Shown: positions 23,861 to 32,918, counted from the stretch's first letter. The stretch: 41,657 bases of DNA from an uncultured Collinsella sp. (GCA_900542165.1 UQMM01000022.1:1-41657), one strand, 5' to 3'. Numbers and translations: made by a program. Notes: generated by a model from the sequence alone, not told the origin.

Positions 23861-26800
23861 ATGGCGAACACCCAGAACTATATTAACCACCTGCTGCAGA
23901 ACACCGGCATTACGCCGGCGTGCAGCGAAGAAGAGCGCTTGGCTGCCGAGGATATCGCTCAGATCTTCCGCAACCACGGCTTTGATCCCGAGGTTCAGGA
24001 GTTCAATGCTCCGGCGCCCAGTAGATTGGCATTTGCCGTTACCGGTATTCTTGCGTTTGCCGGCGCCCTGCTGATGGGCATCGGCGGCGGTGTCGGCTTG
24101 GTCGGCACCTTGCTGGCCATTGTCGGCGCCGTTCTTTACGTGCTCGAGCGCACGGGCCACCCCGTGGTTTCGCGCCTGGGCAAGACGGGCGTGAGCCAAA
24201 ATGTCATCGCCTACCACAAAGCCTCGGGTCCGCTCGCGTCTCCGCGCAACCGCCCGGTGGTCGTTGTCGCACACTACGACTCTCCCCGTGCTGAGCTGCT
24301 CGCCCGCGAGCCCTATGCTTCGTATCGTGCGCTTATCGCCAAGCTGTTGCCTGTTGCCACGGTTGCCCCTGCTGCCGTTGCCATCCTGCGCATCCTGCCG
24401 CTTCCCGGCGCGCTCAAGGTTCTGCTGTGGATTGTCGCGATCCTCGCTTCCCTCGTTGCACTTGCCAACGCGGCAAACATCATCTCTAACCGCCACATTC
24501 TTCCCTATACGTCCGGCGCGGTGTGCAACAAGTCTTCTGTCGCCGCTATGCTCGGCGTTATGGACAACGTTGCTCCCTTCCAGGGCGAAAACGAGTTTCC
24601 CGACGATGTTCCGTTCGACACCTATTTTGGGGAGCAGAAGCGTCGTGCCGAGGAAATGGCGCGTGCGGCGGCGGAGTATGCCGCGGCCCAGCAGCAAAAC
24701 GACTACGGCAACACCATCGAGTACGAAGAACCTACCTACGCCGAGGACGAGTTCGGTCAGCCGATTGCTCCCGGCGCTCAGACCGAGCCCGAACAGGGTG
24801 AGGCTTTCGACGAGCGGATCGAGGGCTTTGAGGGTGCGTCTGCCGACGAGACGCTGATCGGCGCCATCGTGCCCGAGGATCAGAATCAGACTGTCCAGGC
24901 CGAAGAGTTCAATGACGAGGTTCCCGCTGCCGAGTCGGCGGAGGAACCTGCCGCGGTCGAGCCCGAGCCCAAGCTCTATCGCAACGCCGCCGGCAACATC
25001 CGCTTTGGTTCGGATGCCATCCGTGCGCTCGGAATGCTTCCCGAGTCCTGCACGCTCGATTACGAGGAGGGCGAGGAGCCGACGTTTGAGCTCGAGCCTG
25101 CCCCCGTTGTCACCGTGGATGATGAGTCTGCCGCGGTTACCGCTGCCGTTGCCGAGCCCGAGGCGGTGTCCGCGATCGATCCCGCGGCAGGACTGGACAT
25201 TTTGGCTTCCGCTGCGCCGGTGCAAGACGTTGCGGACGAGTCTGACGACGATTACGTTGAACAGCCGAGGCGCGTGTCTTACGAGAGCGATACTGATTTC
25301 TCTGCCGAGATTCCCGCGGCAACGCCCCATGCCGACATTGCATCGGCGTTCTCGTCGATTGGCGCCAGCGCTTCCAACTTCTTTAAGGGTGCGCTTGCAA
25401 AGGGCAAGAAATTTGTCGACGATTTCGAGGAGAAGCGCGCTGCCGCACGCGAGGCTGCCGAGCAGGAGGCTATCGCTCAGCAGCAGGCAGCCGAGGCGGC
25501 ACGTGAGCTCGCGGCGCAAGAGTTCGAGCAGAACGAGGCTATGCAGTCCGTGCCCGTCGACGCCGCCGAAGCTACAACGTCCTTTGAGTCCCAGCAACCG
25601 ACGTCCGCGGATGTTGTTGAGGCGACGACGTCTTTCGAGGCCCAGCAGCACGTCGATAGCACCATGTCGTTTGATGCCGCGAAGTTCGATTCCACGATAA
25701 CGTTTGAAAAGCAAGGCACCGCGATTGCCGAGCCCCTTCCTGTTTCCGATGAACAGGGCGACGCGGTGGACGATGACGAGCCTATTGATGCTGCCGAAAT
25801 CCAAGATGCCGCCGAGGACGAGCCCGTCGAGGCCAACTCTGACGAAGAACAATACGCGGCAGCCGAGCAAGATGAGTCGACCGAGGCCGAGCAGGAGGAA
25901 GTGCCTGCGGTTTCCGAGGCTCCCGAGACAGATGAGTCGAGGCCTTACTCCACGCAGATTTTCACCATGCCGACCCCGAGTGGTTCCGGTGCCACGGTTG
26001 CCGATGTCGCTCCCACCCAGGACGAAACGGTCGATTCCCTTATGGCCCAGATTTCCTCCCAGGCATCACCGCGTCCGCAGATGAATGTTCCCGATCCGGC
26101 GTCGGCACCGTCGCCTGCGCCCTCTTCGTCTCCGCTGGCTTCGGTCCCCGATCCGTCGCTGCCGTCGATGAAGCAGGCAAACGTTGCGTCTCGCACGTCG
26201 CTGTTCGACCTTCCCGATCCCTCTGCCCAGGTCAACGACCCCTTTGCTACTGCCCAGGGTCCCGAACCCACATCGGCACCCGTTGCGCCTCCTATGCCCG
26301 TTGCGTCGGGCGCGCAGCCGATCGAGACCATTTCGGCTCCCGCCCCGGCGGCACCCAAGTCTCGTAAGCGCGGCCTGGGTGGCCTGTTCGGCCGTAAAAA
26401 GAAAAACGAGCAGGACAGCATGAGTGACTGGCTGGGCGTCGAAGACGATTACGATGCCAAGAAGTCCGGTCGCGGTATCGGTTCGTGGGATAACTTCGAG
26501 GACGATAACGATGGCTGGAAGGGCGGCGCTACGTCTTCCGATGGCGCTTCTTCCGAAGATATGCTCTCGGCTGTCGCCTCTATGGGCGATGATGAGCTGC
26601 TCGGTCACGATATCTGGTTTGTGGCAACGGGCGCCTCGGATTGTGATGGCGCCGGCATGAAGGCCTTCTTGGCTTCGCACCGCGATAAGCTCCGCGGCGT
26701 ATTCTTCATCAATCTTGAATCCGTCGGCGCCGGTAGGCTTTCGGTGGTGACGGTTGAGGGCGAACAGCAGCTGCTCAAGGGCGATCGCCGCATCATGAAC

Positions 26801-27037
26801 CTGGTCAGCAAGGTGTGCAAGTCGTTCCATGTCGATTGTGGCGCGCTCGAGATGCCCTATGCCAAGACCGATGCCTATGCCGCGCTCGAGGCGAGCCGCC
26901 GAGCCCTCACCATCGCCGGCGTGGACGGCACGCGTCTGGCTTGCGCTCGTACCGAGGACGACCTGCCCCACAATGTCAACCCGACGAACATTGCCACGGT
27001 ATCCGAGGTCGTGACCGAGGTTATCCGCCGTTCGTAG
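23861..27037 (+). CDS. M28-like membrane protein with degenerate active site and very large disordered insertion
   Basis: A 1058-residue protein. An N-terminal part resembling M28 metallopeptidases has four membrane segments (about 56-75, 78-97, 162-181, 185-208) with an AHYDSPRAE motif (H138, D140) between them. From about 235 to 912 runs an acidic Ala/Glu/Pro/Ser-rich region, with a helical Ala/Glu stretch (about 510-565) and a Lys/Arg patch (about 833-848). The M28 fold resumes at HDIWFVATGASDCDGAG and ends with PHNVNPTNI (H1037). Expected metal ligands are changed: the bridging Asp position is C222, the Glu-Glu pair is S926-D927, and the Asp is E953. Catalysis is therefore doubtful. ATG 23861 has GGAG five bases upstream; the frame extends upstream without homology. 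A TATACT box lies at 23787-23792. Confidence 0.75.
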   Translation: MANTQNYINHLLQNTGITPACSEEERLAAEDIAQIFRNHGFDPEVQEFNAPAPSRLAFAVTGILAFAGALLMGIGGGVGLVGTLLAIVGAVLYVLERTGHPVVSRLGKTGVSQNVIAYHKASGPLASPRNRPVVVVAHYDSPRAELLAREPYASYRALIAKLLPVATVAPAAVAILRILPLPGALKVLLWIVAILASLVALANAANIISNRHILPYTSGAVCNKSSVAAMLGVMDNVAPFQGENEFPDDVPFDTYFGEQKRRAEEMARAAAEYAAAQQQNDYGNTIEYEEPTYAEDEFGQPIAPGAQTEPEQGEAFDERIEGFEGASADETLIGAIVPEDQNQTVQAEEFNDEVPAAESAEEPAAVEPEPKLYRNAAGNIRFGSDAIRALGMLPESCTLDYEEGEEPTFELEPAPVVTVDDESAAVTAAVAEPEAVSAIDPAAGLDILASAAPVQDVADESDDDYVEQPRRVSYESDTDFSAEIPAATPHADIASAFSSIGASASNFFKGALAKGKKFVDDFEEKRAAAREAAEQEAIAQQQAAEAARELAAQEFEQNEAMQSVPVDAAEATTSFESQQPTSADVVEATTSFEAQQHVDSTMSFDAAKFDSTITFEKQGTAIAEPLPVSDEQGDAVDDDEPIDAAEIQDAAEDEPVEANSDEEQYAAAEQDESTEAEQEEVPAVSEAPETDESRPYSTQIFTMPTPSGSGATVADVAPTQDETVDSLMAQISSQASPRPQMNVPDPASAPSPAPSSSPLASVPDPSLPSMKQANVASRTSLFDLPDPSAQVNDPFATAQGPEPTSAPVAPPMPVASGAQPIETISAPAPAAPKSRKRGLGGLFGRKKKNEQDSMSDWLGVEDDYDAKKSGRGIGSWDNFEDDNDGWKGGATSSDGASSEDMLSAVASMGDDELLGHDIWFVATGASDCDGAGMKAFLASHRDKLRGVFFINLESVGAGRLSVVTVEGEQQLLKGDRRIMNLVSKVCKSFHVDCGALEMPYAKTDAYAALEASRRALTIAGVDGTRLACARTEDDLPHNVNPTNIATVSEVVTEVIRRS

Positions 27038-27058
27038 ACGGAGCTCTAAGGAGTCAAC

Positions 27059-27277
27059 GTGTTTTCGTATATTAAGCGCCATTGGCCTGTCTACGTGATT
27101 TTGACCTTGATTGCCATTGCGTTAGGATTTGGGGCTGCCTACATCGTGGGTGCGAAGGGCTCGACCCCCGCCTCCGCAATCAGCGAAGAGGTGGAGCAAG
27201 AACAGAGTACGGGTGCCGATGGGATTCCTGAGTCCGAGCAGGCAATCGTTGATGGTGGATCTTCGTCTGCAGAGTAG
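27059..27277 (+). CDS. Small single-pass membrane protein
   Basis: A 72-residue protein with one membrane segment (about 10-30, VYVILTLIAIALGFGAAYIVG) and an acidic extracytoplasmic tail rich in Glu, Ser and Gly. GTG 27059 follows AAGGAG by five bases. It starts 21 bp after the M28-like gene and probably shares its transcript and perhaps its complex. No family is recognised. Confidence 0.75.
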   Translation: MFSYIKRHWPVYVILTLIAIALGFGAAYIVGAKGSTPASAISEEVEQEQSTGADGIPESEQAIVDGGSSSAE

Positions 27278-27298
27278 ATACGGCGATTTACATGATTG

Positions 27299-27336
27299 AA
27301 AGCGGGCGAACCAGTCCCCTGGCTCGCCCGCTTTTT
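27299..27336 (+). terminator. Rho-independent terminator of the M28-like operon
   Basis: A 14-bp stem AGCGGGCGAACCAG / CTGGCTCGCCCGCT with one mismatch and a TCCC loop, followed by five T residues. Convergent genes end on both sides, so it may act in both directions. Confidence 0.85.
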
Positions 27337-27343
27337 CATCGCG

Positions 27344-30300
27344 CTAGCGCTTCTTTGGGATCGACCTAAGGCGAGCGAACCATAGGGCTGCGGCACCCGA
27401 GGTCAGGAGCGCGGTGATGCAAGCGGCGATGGGAACTGATCCTGTTGCCGGTAGGTCCTGCGGTAGGGTACAGCGTTGAATGACGCTGTCCTCGTCATGC
27501 GACTCAAGTTTATCGCCGCCACCGTTGCGGCAAAGATCGACGCGTGCGCTGTTGGTGAGTGCGGTTTGGGGCGTATAAGCCGACGTTGCCTGCATGTGTA
27601 CGACTGCGCCCCGAGCGTCTGTGCCAAGGATTGCTTTGGCATCGTCAAGGTCGTCGTGCTCATCTTTGAGATCATCGCGGGTCCAAGAATCCGCATCGCT
27701 TCGAGTCGTAAAGTCGGCGGCTACCGCACCGTATTCAATGCGAATGCCCGTTACGACGGTATTGGACGCAAGGTCGAGTTCTTTCGCCTCGAGTGTGGTG
27801 GATTCCGTGGTCGAGACATCCGCCTTCCAGAGGTGCCAGCCGTCGTAATCGACGAGGCGGCAATCCTCACCCAGACTTTCCCTTACTTCGTCGGACTCAA
27901 GCCAAGGATTTTCGTGCCCATCGTCAAGTGTCGCGTTTGCCGGCTCATCGACGTCTGTCGAGTCCAACGGCGTCGTGCGATACCACACGTTGCACAGACC
28001 ATTGAGGTCGCCGATGGCGACGGGGGTTTCGATTGAGACGAATCTCGCCGTATCGTCCTCGGCACACTCAAGATCATCGGTAATTGTGAACTCATCAACC
28101 ATGGTAGTTGAATCGTTTCGAGCGTCGATGGTATAGGAGAAAAGCCCATCCGTATTGGTTTGCATCGCGGCACGGTTTTTACCATCGCCGTTAGCCAACA
28201 GGCCCTTTTCGATAGGTTGGACAAGTTCCTGACGCTTGTCGACCTGCCCCTTGATCTCGATGGGCGCATCCTTCATCGCGACGGATTGGACTTCTCCCGT
28301 ATCCTTTATTTCAAACGTTATCTCCTCGGCAAGGTCATAGGTCCGCGGAGACATCATTTCGCGCAACGAGTAGGTGCCGGGTGCAAGATGTTCGACGCGG
28401 TGCGGCTTGTCGGATGAGGTCCAGGAGTCTATTTCGGTTTTATCGGGACCATATAAGGTGAGCTGTGCGCCTTCCACTTCCTGCTCATCGCTTGCATCGA
28501 CCTTGGAGATATCAACCTTGGTGTAATCGTCGGATACGTTAAGCCGTGCTTCTACAACGGGTGTTTTCTGGTCGGCATAAGTAAGGTCGACAATATGGGT
28601 TGTCTGATCGAGCAAGAAGCCTGCCGGCGCTTGAGTCTCGACAACCTCGTAGCGTGCGGTGCCAGATCCCAGTGGGAGGTTGTCCGCGCGTGCTTCTCCA
28701 GTTTCATCCGTCGTGACGGTCGCGACGGTCTCACCGTCGAGCGCGGCAATGCTACCGTCGGGGCGCACGATATCACCCGAGGCACGGATCTCAAAGACGG
28801 CGCCCGCGAGGCTGCTGCCGTCTATGGCATCGGTTTTAACGATCCTGATGTTTCCGGTCGCGGCGTGGTCATAATACGAGGCGATTGCAACGGGCGTTAG
28901 GTTCATGTCGGCGGGTATGTTTACCTCGATCTCTTCGCCGACAAGATAGGGCTCTTTGGCCGAGGTTTCGCGTACATAATAGGTGCCCGGCATGAGCGAT
29001 TCGGGCAGTGTGACGGTGCCGGTCGCGTCAGTCGTAAAGGTGTCCATTACGTTATGTGCTGGATACCAGCAAGTTTGTGAGACAGGTTCGTGATTGCTGT
29101 CGAGGAGTTGGAAGGTGAATCCGGCTAGGGGAACAGAAGCGCCTGTTTGGGCATCGCGTTTTACAATCTGGAGATGCGTCGACAGCGCGTGGTTGTCCAC
29201 AATATATTGAAGCTCGGCCCCGTCGGAAATCTGATTGGCCCCGACGGTCCATTCCCCTGCACGTTTAAAACCCTCGGGGACGGTTTCCGGAACCTCGCGA
29301 ATCGTGTAGCCGGCACGGTCGTATGGGACAGCTCCGTGGACACCGGCGGGTCGCTTGCCTGTGCCGAACCATGCTTCGGGCTGATCTTTGGTGGAGGCAA
29401 AGCCATAGATGTTTGTGGTCAGTGTGCCAACAACCTGCTGAGAGCTGTTGCTGACAACCTCAAAGACAACACCACCCGCCGGCTGCTCCAGGCCGGATTG
29501 GTCGCTATTGCCGTAATCCTTGAATTTGGAAATCTCAAGGTCAAACGCAATGGGGATATCGGAAATGCGGGATTCGATCTCGACCACGCCTGAATCGCCG
29601 AGCTGGTCGGCTCCAACGGTATAGGTCCAGCTGTCGTTGGATGGCAGGTAGCCCTCGGGGGCTTTTGATTCGTAGATGGTAAAGGTTCCTAAGGGGACAT
29701 CGGCGAGGGTGGCCCGACCGCTTTCGTCGGTCGTGAGGATTTGTGCCCATCCAGGGGTTGATTGCGACACACACGTGAACTCTGCTCCTGCGAGTGAAGA
29801 TCCCACCTGGGGGCCGGCATTCGTCGCGGCATCGAGTTTTACGATACGCAGGTTGATGGTGCCGGGCTGTTCATCAATGGCGACCCGCCCGCCGTCATTC
29901 CCCGTGGTAAAGGCAATACGATCACGACGGGGGACATAGCCGGCCGGCGCCTTCGTTTCAACTAGGTAGTATGCCGTGTTGGGCAGAAGTGTTGCTTGCG
30001 CTCGACCGTTGCTGTCCATCTTGATGGTGCCGACACGCGCGCCGCTGGCGCTCTCAAAAATATCGAATGTTGCCCCGGTAAACTGATAGGTATTGTTTCC
30101 GCTGGTAATAACGGTGTTAGCAGACTGCTTTTGGAAGGAAACAGAGACCGCCGGCAGTACATAGAGCATGTCTTGACGTTTGCTGCCGCCCGATACGGCC
30201 CCTAGATAGCGTCGCGCGCGGTGCGGAGCGGCTTTGATGCTTCCTGATTTTGCGCTGTCGTGGAGCCACCGCGCAGCCGCCACGACTTCATTGTCGGCGG

Positions 30301-30775
30301 TAAAGTGTCCGCTCTTGGTTTTACCCTGAGCGGTCGTGTAGGAGTAGGTGCCGTCGACATGGGTAGTGCCGTTGAGCATCCATACGGCAAGCTGGGTGGC
30401 GGCGCGGGCGCGATCGGGTGAAAGATGGTAACCGCCAAACGACGTGGTGGTTGGATATCCGTGACAAACGATTGCCGCGAACTCGTCGTCGAGCCACACC
30501 CAGCCTTGATCAAAGTTGAGCCATGGGCCGCCCGGTTTGGTGGGGCCGGGGCGCTCCTGGTTCATGCAGTAGGCAATCGAGGTGTCTTGAGCTTCATACT
30601 TGCCGATGAAGAAGGGTCCACAATCATCGCTAATAGTGCGGAAGCCGAGCTGGTCGTAGCCATCGACGGCAAATGCGGCTCCCGGTGCCAGGCAGCCGAA
30701 AAGCAGGAAGAGGAGCAGGAGCAGCGGACCTGTTGCGATTGCGCTGTGGATAGAGTGCGTGGGTGCGTTGGACAT
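27344..30775 (-). CDS. LPXTG-anchored thioester-domain adhesin with Cna-B/SpaA-type repeats
   Basis: An 1143-residue surface protein. A signal peptide (1-37, ending APGAAFA) is followed by a predicted thioester domain: C70 in IAYCMN and Q128 in ATQLAVW sit where such domains form an internal Cys-Gln thioester that reacts with host amines. Then come about six Cna-B/SpaA-like domains, each starting near a Lys (LRIVKLDA, LQIVKRDA, IRIVKTDA, VDISKVDA) and closing near a Glu (YYLVETKAPAGY, TIYESKAPEGY, YEVVETQAPAGF), the residues expected to form isopeptide bonds. A further C-terminal domain precedes the sorting signal LPATG (1108-1112), a hydrophobic segment and a basic tail. AAGGAG lies five bases before the ATG. 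No sortase gene is nearby. Confidence 0.9.
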   Translation of the reverse strand: MSNAPTHSIHSAIATGPLLLLLFLLFGCLAPGAAFAVDGYDQLGFRTISDDCGPFFIGKYEAQDTSIAYCMNQERPGPTKPGGPWLNFDQGWVWLDDEFAAIVCHGYPTTTSFGGYHLSPDRARAATQLAVWMLNGTTHVDGTYSYTTAQGKTKSGHFTADNEVVAAARWLHDSAKSGSIKAAPHRARRYLGAVSGGSKRQDMLYVLPAVSVSFQKQSANTVITSGNNTYQFTGATFDIFESASGARVGTIKMDSNGRAQATLLPNTAYYLVETKAPAGYVPRRDRIAFTTGNDGGRVAIDEQPGTINLRIVKLDAATNAGPQVGSSLAGAEFTCVSQSTPGWAQILTTDESGRATLADVPLGTFTIYESKAPEGYLPSNDSWTYTVGADQLGDSGVVEIESRISDIPIAFDLEISKFKDYGNSDQSGLEQPAGGVVFEVVSNSSQQVVGTLTTNIYGFASTKDQPEAWFGTGKRPAGVHGAVPYDRAGYTIREVPETVPEGFKRAGEWTVGANQISDGAELQYIVDNHALSTHLQIVKRDAQTGASVPLAGFTFQLLDSNHEPVSQTCWYPAHNVMDTFTTDATGTVTLPESLMPGTYYVRETSAKEPYLVGEEIEVNIPADMNLTPVAIASYYDHAATGNIRIVKTDAIDGSSLAGAVFEIRASGDIVRPDGSIAALDGETVATVTTDETGEARADNLPLGSGTARYEVVETQAPAGFLLDQTTHIVDLTYADQKTPVVEARLNVSDDYTKVDISKVDASDEQEVEGAQLTLYGPDKTEIDSWTSSDKPHRVEHLAPGTYSLREMMSPRTYDLAEEITFEIKDTGEVQSVAMKDAPIEIKGQVDKRQELVQPIEKGLLANGDGKNRAAMQTNTDGLFSYTIDARNDSTTMVDEFTITDDLECAEDDTARFVSIETPVAIGDLNGLCNVWYRTTPLDSTDVDEPANATLDDGHENPWLESDEVRESLGEDCRLVDYDGWHLWKADVSTTESTTLEAKELDLASNTVVTGIRIEYGAVAADFTTRSDADSWTRDDLKDEHDDLDDAKAILGTDARGAVVHMQATSAYTPQTALTNSARVDLCRNGGGDKLESHDEDSVIQRCTLPQDLPATGSVPIAACITALLTSGAAALWFARLRSIPKKR

Positions 30776-31072
30776 GGCTGCTCCTTATCCCTCGTGCGTC
30801 GCACGGGGAGGCTGCGACGCGTAGGATGAGGCTACCCCCGAGGTTCATGCGGGTAAGTACCGGAGCCTGACCAAAAGCTTGCCCAATTCCTGACAAATTG
30901 AGCTCAAATACAACAATCAGATAAAAGTGCAGGTAGAAGATGGTAAGAAAAGAAAGACAAAGGTCCTCATCTCCACAATTGGCGCGATTTTCAAACGATT
31001 CTCCACAGCTAAAACAAGCATCGACACCCTTGTATCGAACAAGACAACCGCGTTATACTATCCCCCACATAT
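30776..31072. other. Intergenic region between adhesin and tRNA-Gly
   Basis: About 300 bp with no convincing gene. It should hold the minus-strand adhesin promoter, which I could not assign, and it ends with the tRNA-Gly promoter. The part next to the tRNA is AT-rich. Confidence 0.5.
31030..31059 (+). promoter_or_regulatory. tRNA-Gly promoter
   Basis: -35 TTGTAT (31030-31035) and -10 TATACT (31054-31059), 18 bp apart, placing the start close to the tRNA 5' end. Confidence 0.7.
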
Positions 31073-31147
31073 GCGGGCATCGCCAAGTGGTAAGGCATCA
31101 GCTTCCCAAGCTGACACTCGCGGGTTCGAGTCCCGTTGCCCGCTCCA
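31073..31147 (+). tRNA. tRNA-Gly (anticodon CCC)
   Basis: A complete cloverleaf: acceptor arms GCGGGCA / TGCCCGC, D-arm, anticodon stem TCAGC / GCTGA with loop TTCCCAA, T-arm GCGGG-TTCGAGT-CCCGT, discriminator T at 31144 and an encoded CCA (31145-31147). A terminator follows within 11 bp. Confidence 0.97.
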
Positions 31148-31157
31148 TTCGAATTTC

Positions 31158-31190
31158 AGGCACGGTAACGTTTCGTTACCGTGCCTTTTT
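31158..31190 (+). terminator. tRNA-Gly terminator
   Basis: A 13-bp perfect stem AGGCACGGTAACG / CGTTACCGTGCCT with a TTT loop and a T-run. Confidence 0.92.
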
Positions 31191-31197
31191 CAATAAA

Positions 31198-31338
31198 GTG
31201 CCGGGACTCGAACCCGACAGGGTGCGAGCGTTAAATAAACGCGAAGCGTTTATAGCGAGCAGGCAAGGTCGCCGATAGGCGACCGCAGCCGGTGCGTATT
31301 TGCGAAGCAAATACGCAGACGTCCCGTTGCCCGCTCCA
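31198..31338. repeat. tRNA-Gly-linked hairpin element (T-arm mimic, hairpins, tRNA 3'-end duplicate)
   Basis: About 140 bp with modular order. A near copy of the tRNA-Gly T-arm in inverted orientation (CGGGACTCGAACCCG, about 31202-31216) comes first. Next are three hairpins: ATAAACGC/GCGTTTAT with a GAA loop (31235-31253), GGTCGCC/GGCGACC (31267-31284), and GCGTATTTGC/GCAAATACGC with a GAA loop (31294-31316). Last is a second copy of the tRNA-Gly 3' end including CCA (31321-31338, 18 bases; 19 identical counting the next T). Both GAA-loop hairpins have the GCGAAGC core known to form exceptionally stable DNA mini-hairpins. A related element follows tRNA-Lys (40067-40208). No convincing gene lies in 31148-31571. 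Confidence 0.75.
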
Positions 31339-31418
31339 TGGAGCAAGGAAGATTTCGGGAATGGTAGATTCAGCCTGCTTTGCTCCCACACTTCCCCGGA
31401 TCTCGGTATGCCACTGAA

Positions 31419-31469
31419 GCCGGTGCGTATTTGCGAAGCAAATACGCGGACGTCCCCATGCCCGCTCCA
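31419..31469. repeat. Partial second copy of the tRNA-Gly-linked element
   Basis: 51 bp that match 31288-31338 at 48 positions: the GCGTATTTGC/GCAAATACGC hairpin (31425-31447) and a third copy of the tRNA-Gly 3' end with CCA (31452-31469). The 80 bp between the copies (31339-31418) look unique. Confidence 0.85.
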
Positions 31470-31571
31470 ATTCCAAAATGTTAGGTTAATGCCTGCTGCC
31501 CATACTTGCACCTGCGCACGGTACAATGGTTGGGTTACGACCAACGTGCCAATAACCAAAAAGGAGCCGCT

Positions 31572-32918
31572 ATGATCGATCGCTATACCCGCCCGGAGAT
31601 GGGACACATCTTCTCCCTCGAGAACAAGTACGCCATTTGGCAGGAGATCGAGGTTCTGGCCTGCGAGGCCCAGGCGGAGCTCGGCAAGATCGGTATTTCC
31701 AAAGACGAGGCCCAGTGGATCCGCGACCATGCCAACTTTGAGAAGGCGAAGGTCGATGAGATCGAGGAAGTCACGCGCCACGACGTCATTGCCTTCCTGA
31801 CCAACATGAAGGAATACATCGATGCCGATGTTCCCGAGGGCGACCCCAAGCCCAGCCGCTGGGTTCACTATGGCATGACCAGCTCGGATCTGGGCGACAC
31901 GGCCCTGTGCTACCAGCTCACCCAGGCCTGCGACCTGATCATCGAGGACGTCAAGAAGCTCGGCGAGATTTGCAAGCGTCGCGCCTTTGAGGAGCGCAAC
32001 ACGCTCTGTGCCGGCCGCACTCATGGCATCCACGCCGAGCCGATGACCTTCGGCATGAAGTTTGGCTCTTGGGCCTGGGAGCTCAAGCGCGATCTGGATC
32101 GTCTTGAGGACGCCCGCAAGAATGTTGCCTTCGGTGCCATCTCGGGCGCTGTCGGCACGTACAGCTCCATCGAGCCGTTCGTCGAGGAGTACGTCTGCGA
32201 GCACCTGGGCCTGGTCCACGATCCTCTGTCCACGCAGGTCATCAGCCGCGATCACCATGCCTACCTTGCCGGCGTGCTTGCCACTACAGCGGCCACCTGT
32301 GAGCGCATCGCTACCGAGGTCCGCAATCTGCAGAAGACTGATACGCTCGAGGCCGAGGAGCCGTTCCGTAAGGGCCAAAAGGGCAGCTCAGCCATGCCGC
32401 ACAAGCGCAACCCCATCACCATGGAGAAAGTCTGCGGTCTGTCGCGCGTCGTGAAGTCCAACGCCCAGGTTGCCTTCGATAACGTCGCCCTGTGGCACGA
32501 GCGTGACATTTCGCACTCCTCTGCCGAGCGCGTCGCCCAGGCCGATAGCTTCATCGCCCTCGACCACATGTTCCAGTGCCTCATCCGCGTTATCGACGGC
32601 CTGCAGCTGTATCCCGCCCGCATGATGGCCAACCTCAATAAGACCCGCGGCCTCATCTTCTCTTCCAAGGTACTGCTCGCCCTCGTCGACACGGGCATCA
32701 CCCGCGAGGACGCGTACGCCATTGTGCAGGAGAACGCTATGGCAACCTGGCACGAGGTACAGGATTGTGTCTCCGGCCCCACCTTTAAGGAGCGTCTCGA
32801 GGCCGACCCGCGCTGCACCGTCAGTCAGGAGAAGCTCGACGAGATCTTTGATCCGTGGGACTTCCTCACCCGTATCGACACGGTCTTTGATCGTCTGGAG
32901 CAGCTGAGCTTCGAGTAG
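31572..32918 (+). CDS. purB: Adenylosuccinate lyase
   Basis: PurB cleaves SAICAR to AICAR and adenylosuccinate to AMP in purine synthesis. The 448-residue protein carries the fumarase/lyase superfamily signature GSSAMPHKRNP and the active-site segments TSSDLGDTA and GRTHGIHAEP. ATG 31572 has AAGGAG five bases upstream; the frame extends into the leader without homology. purC lies 4 kb downstream in the same direction but is not in the same operon. Confidence 0.97.
   Translation: MIDRYTRPEMGHIFSLENKYAIWQEIEVLACEAQAELGKIGISKDEAQWIRDHANFEKAKVDEIEEVTRHDVIAFLTNMKEYIDADVPEGDPKPSRWVHYGMTSSDLGDTALCYQLTQACDLIIEDVKKLGEICKRRAFEERNTLCAGRTHGIHAEPMTFGMKFGSWAWELKRDLDRLEDARKNVAFGAISGAVGTYSSIEPFVEEYVCEHLGLVHDPLSTQVISRDHHAYLAGVLATTAATCERIATEVRNLQKTDTLEAEEPFRKGQKGSSAMPHKRNPITMEKVCGLSRVVKSNAQVAFDNVALWHERDISHSSAERVAQADSFIALDHMFQCLIRVIDGLQLYPARMMANLNKTRGLIFSSKVLLALVDTGITREDAYAIVQENAMATWHEVQDCVSGPTFKERLEADPRCTVSQEKLDEIFDPWDFLTRIDTVFDRLEQLSFE

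Noticed and set aside
23810..25870. 686-codon minus-strand open frame
   Set aside because: Antisense shadow of the M28-like gene's repetitive insertion; Arg/Leu/Gly-rich composition and no ribosome-binding site.
31198..31221. A second tRNA gene on the minus strand
   Set aside because: Only a T-arm-like segment is present. No matching acceptor stem, anticodon arm or D-arm could be built.
31198..31469. CRISPR array
   Set aside because: Only two imperfect long repeats separated by one 80-bp unique stretch, with hairpins and tRNA ends; no regular spacers and no cas genes.
31231..31476. 81-codon minus-strand frame in the tRNA-Gly-linked repeats
   Set aside because: Its repeated peptide comes directly from the duplicated hairpin and tRNA 3'-end sequence. 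No ribosome-binding site is present.
31176..32378. 400-codon minus-strand open frame across purB and the tRNA-linked repeats
   Set aside because: Most of it is antisense to purB, and the end merely translates the hairpin repeats (repeated FASQIRTG-like peptides). It is not a credible protein.
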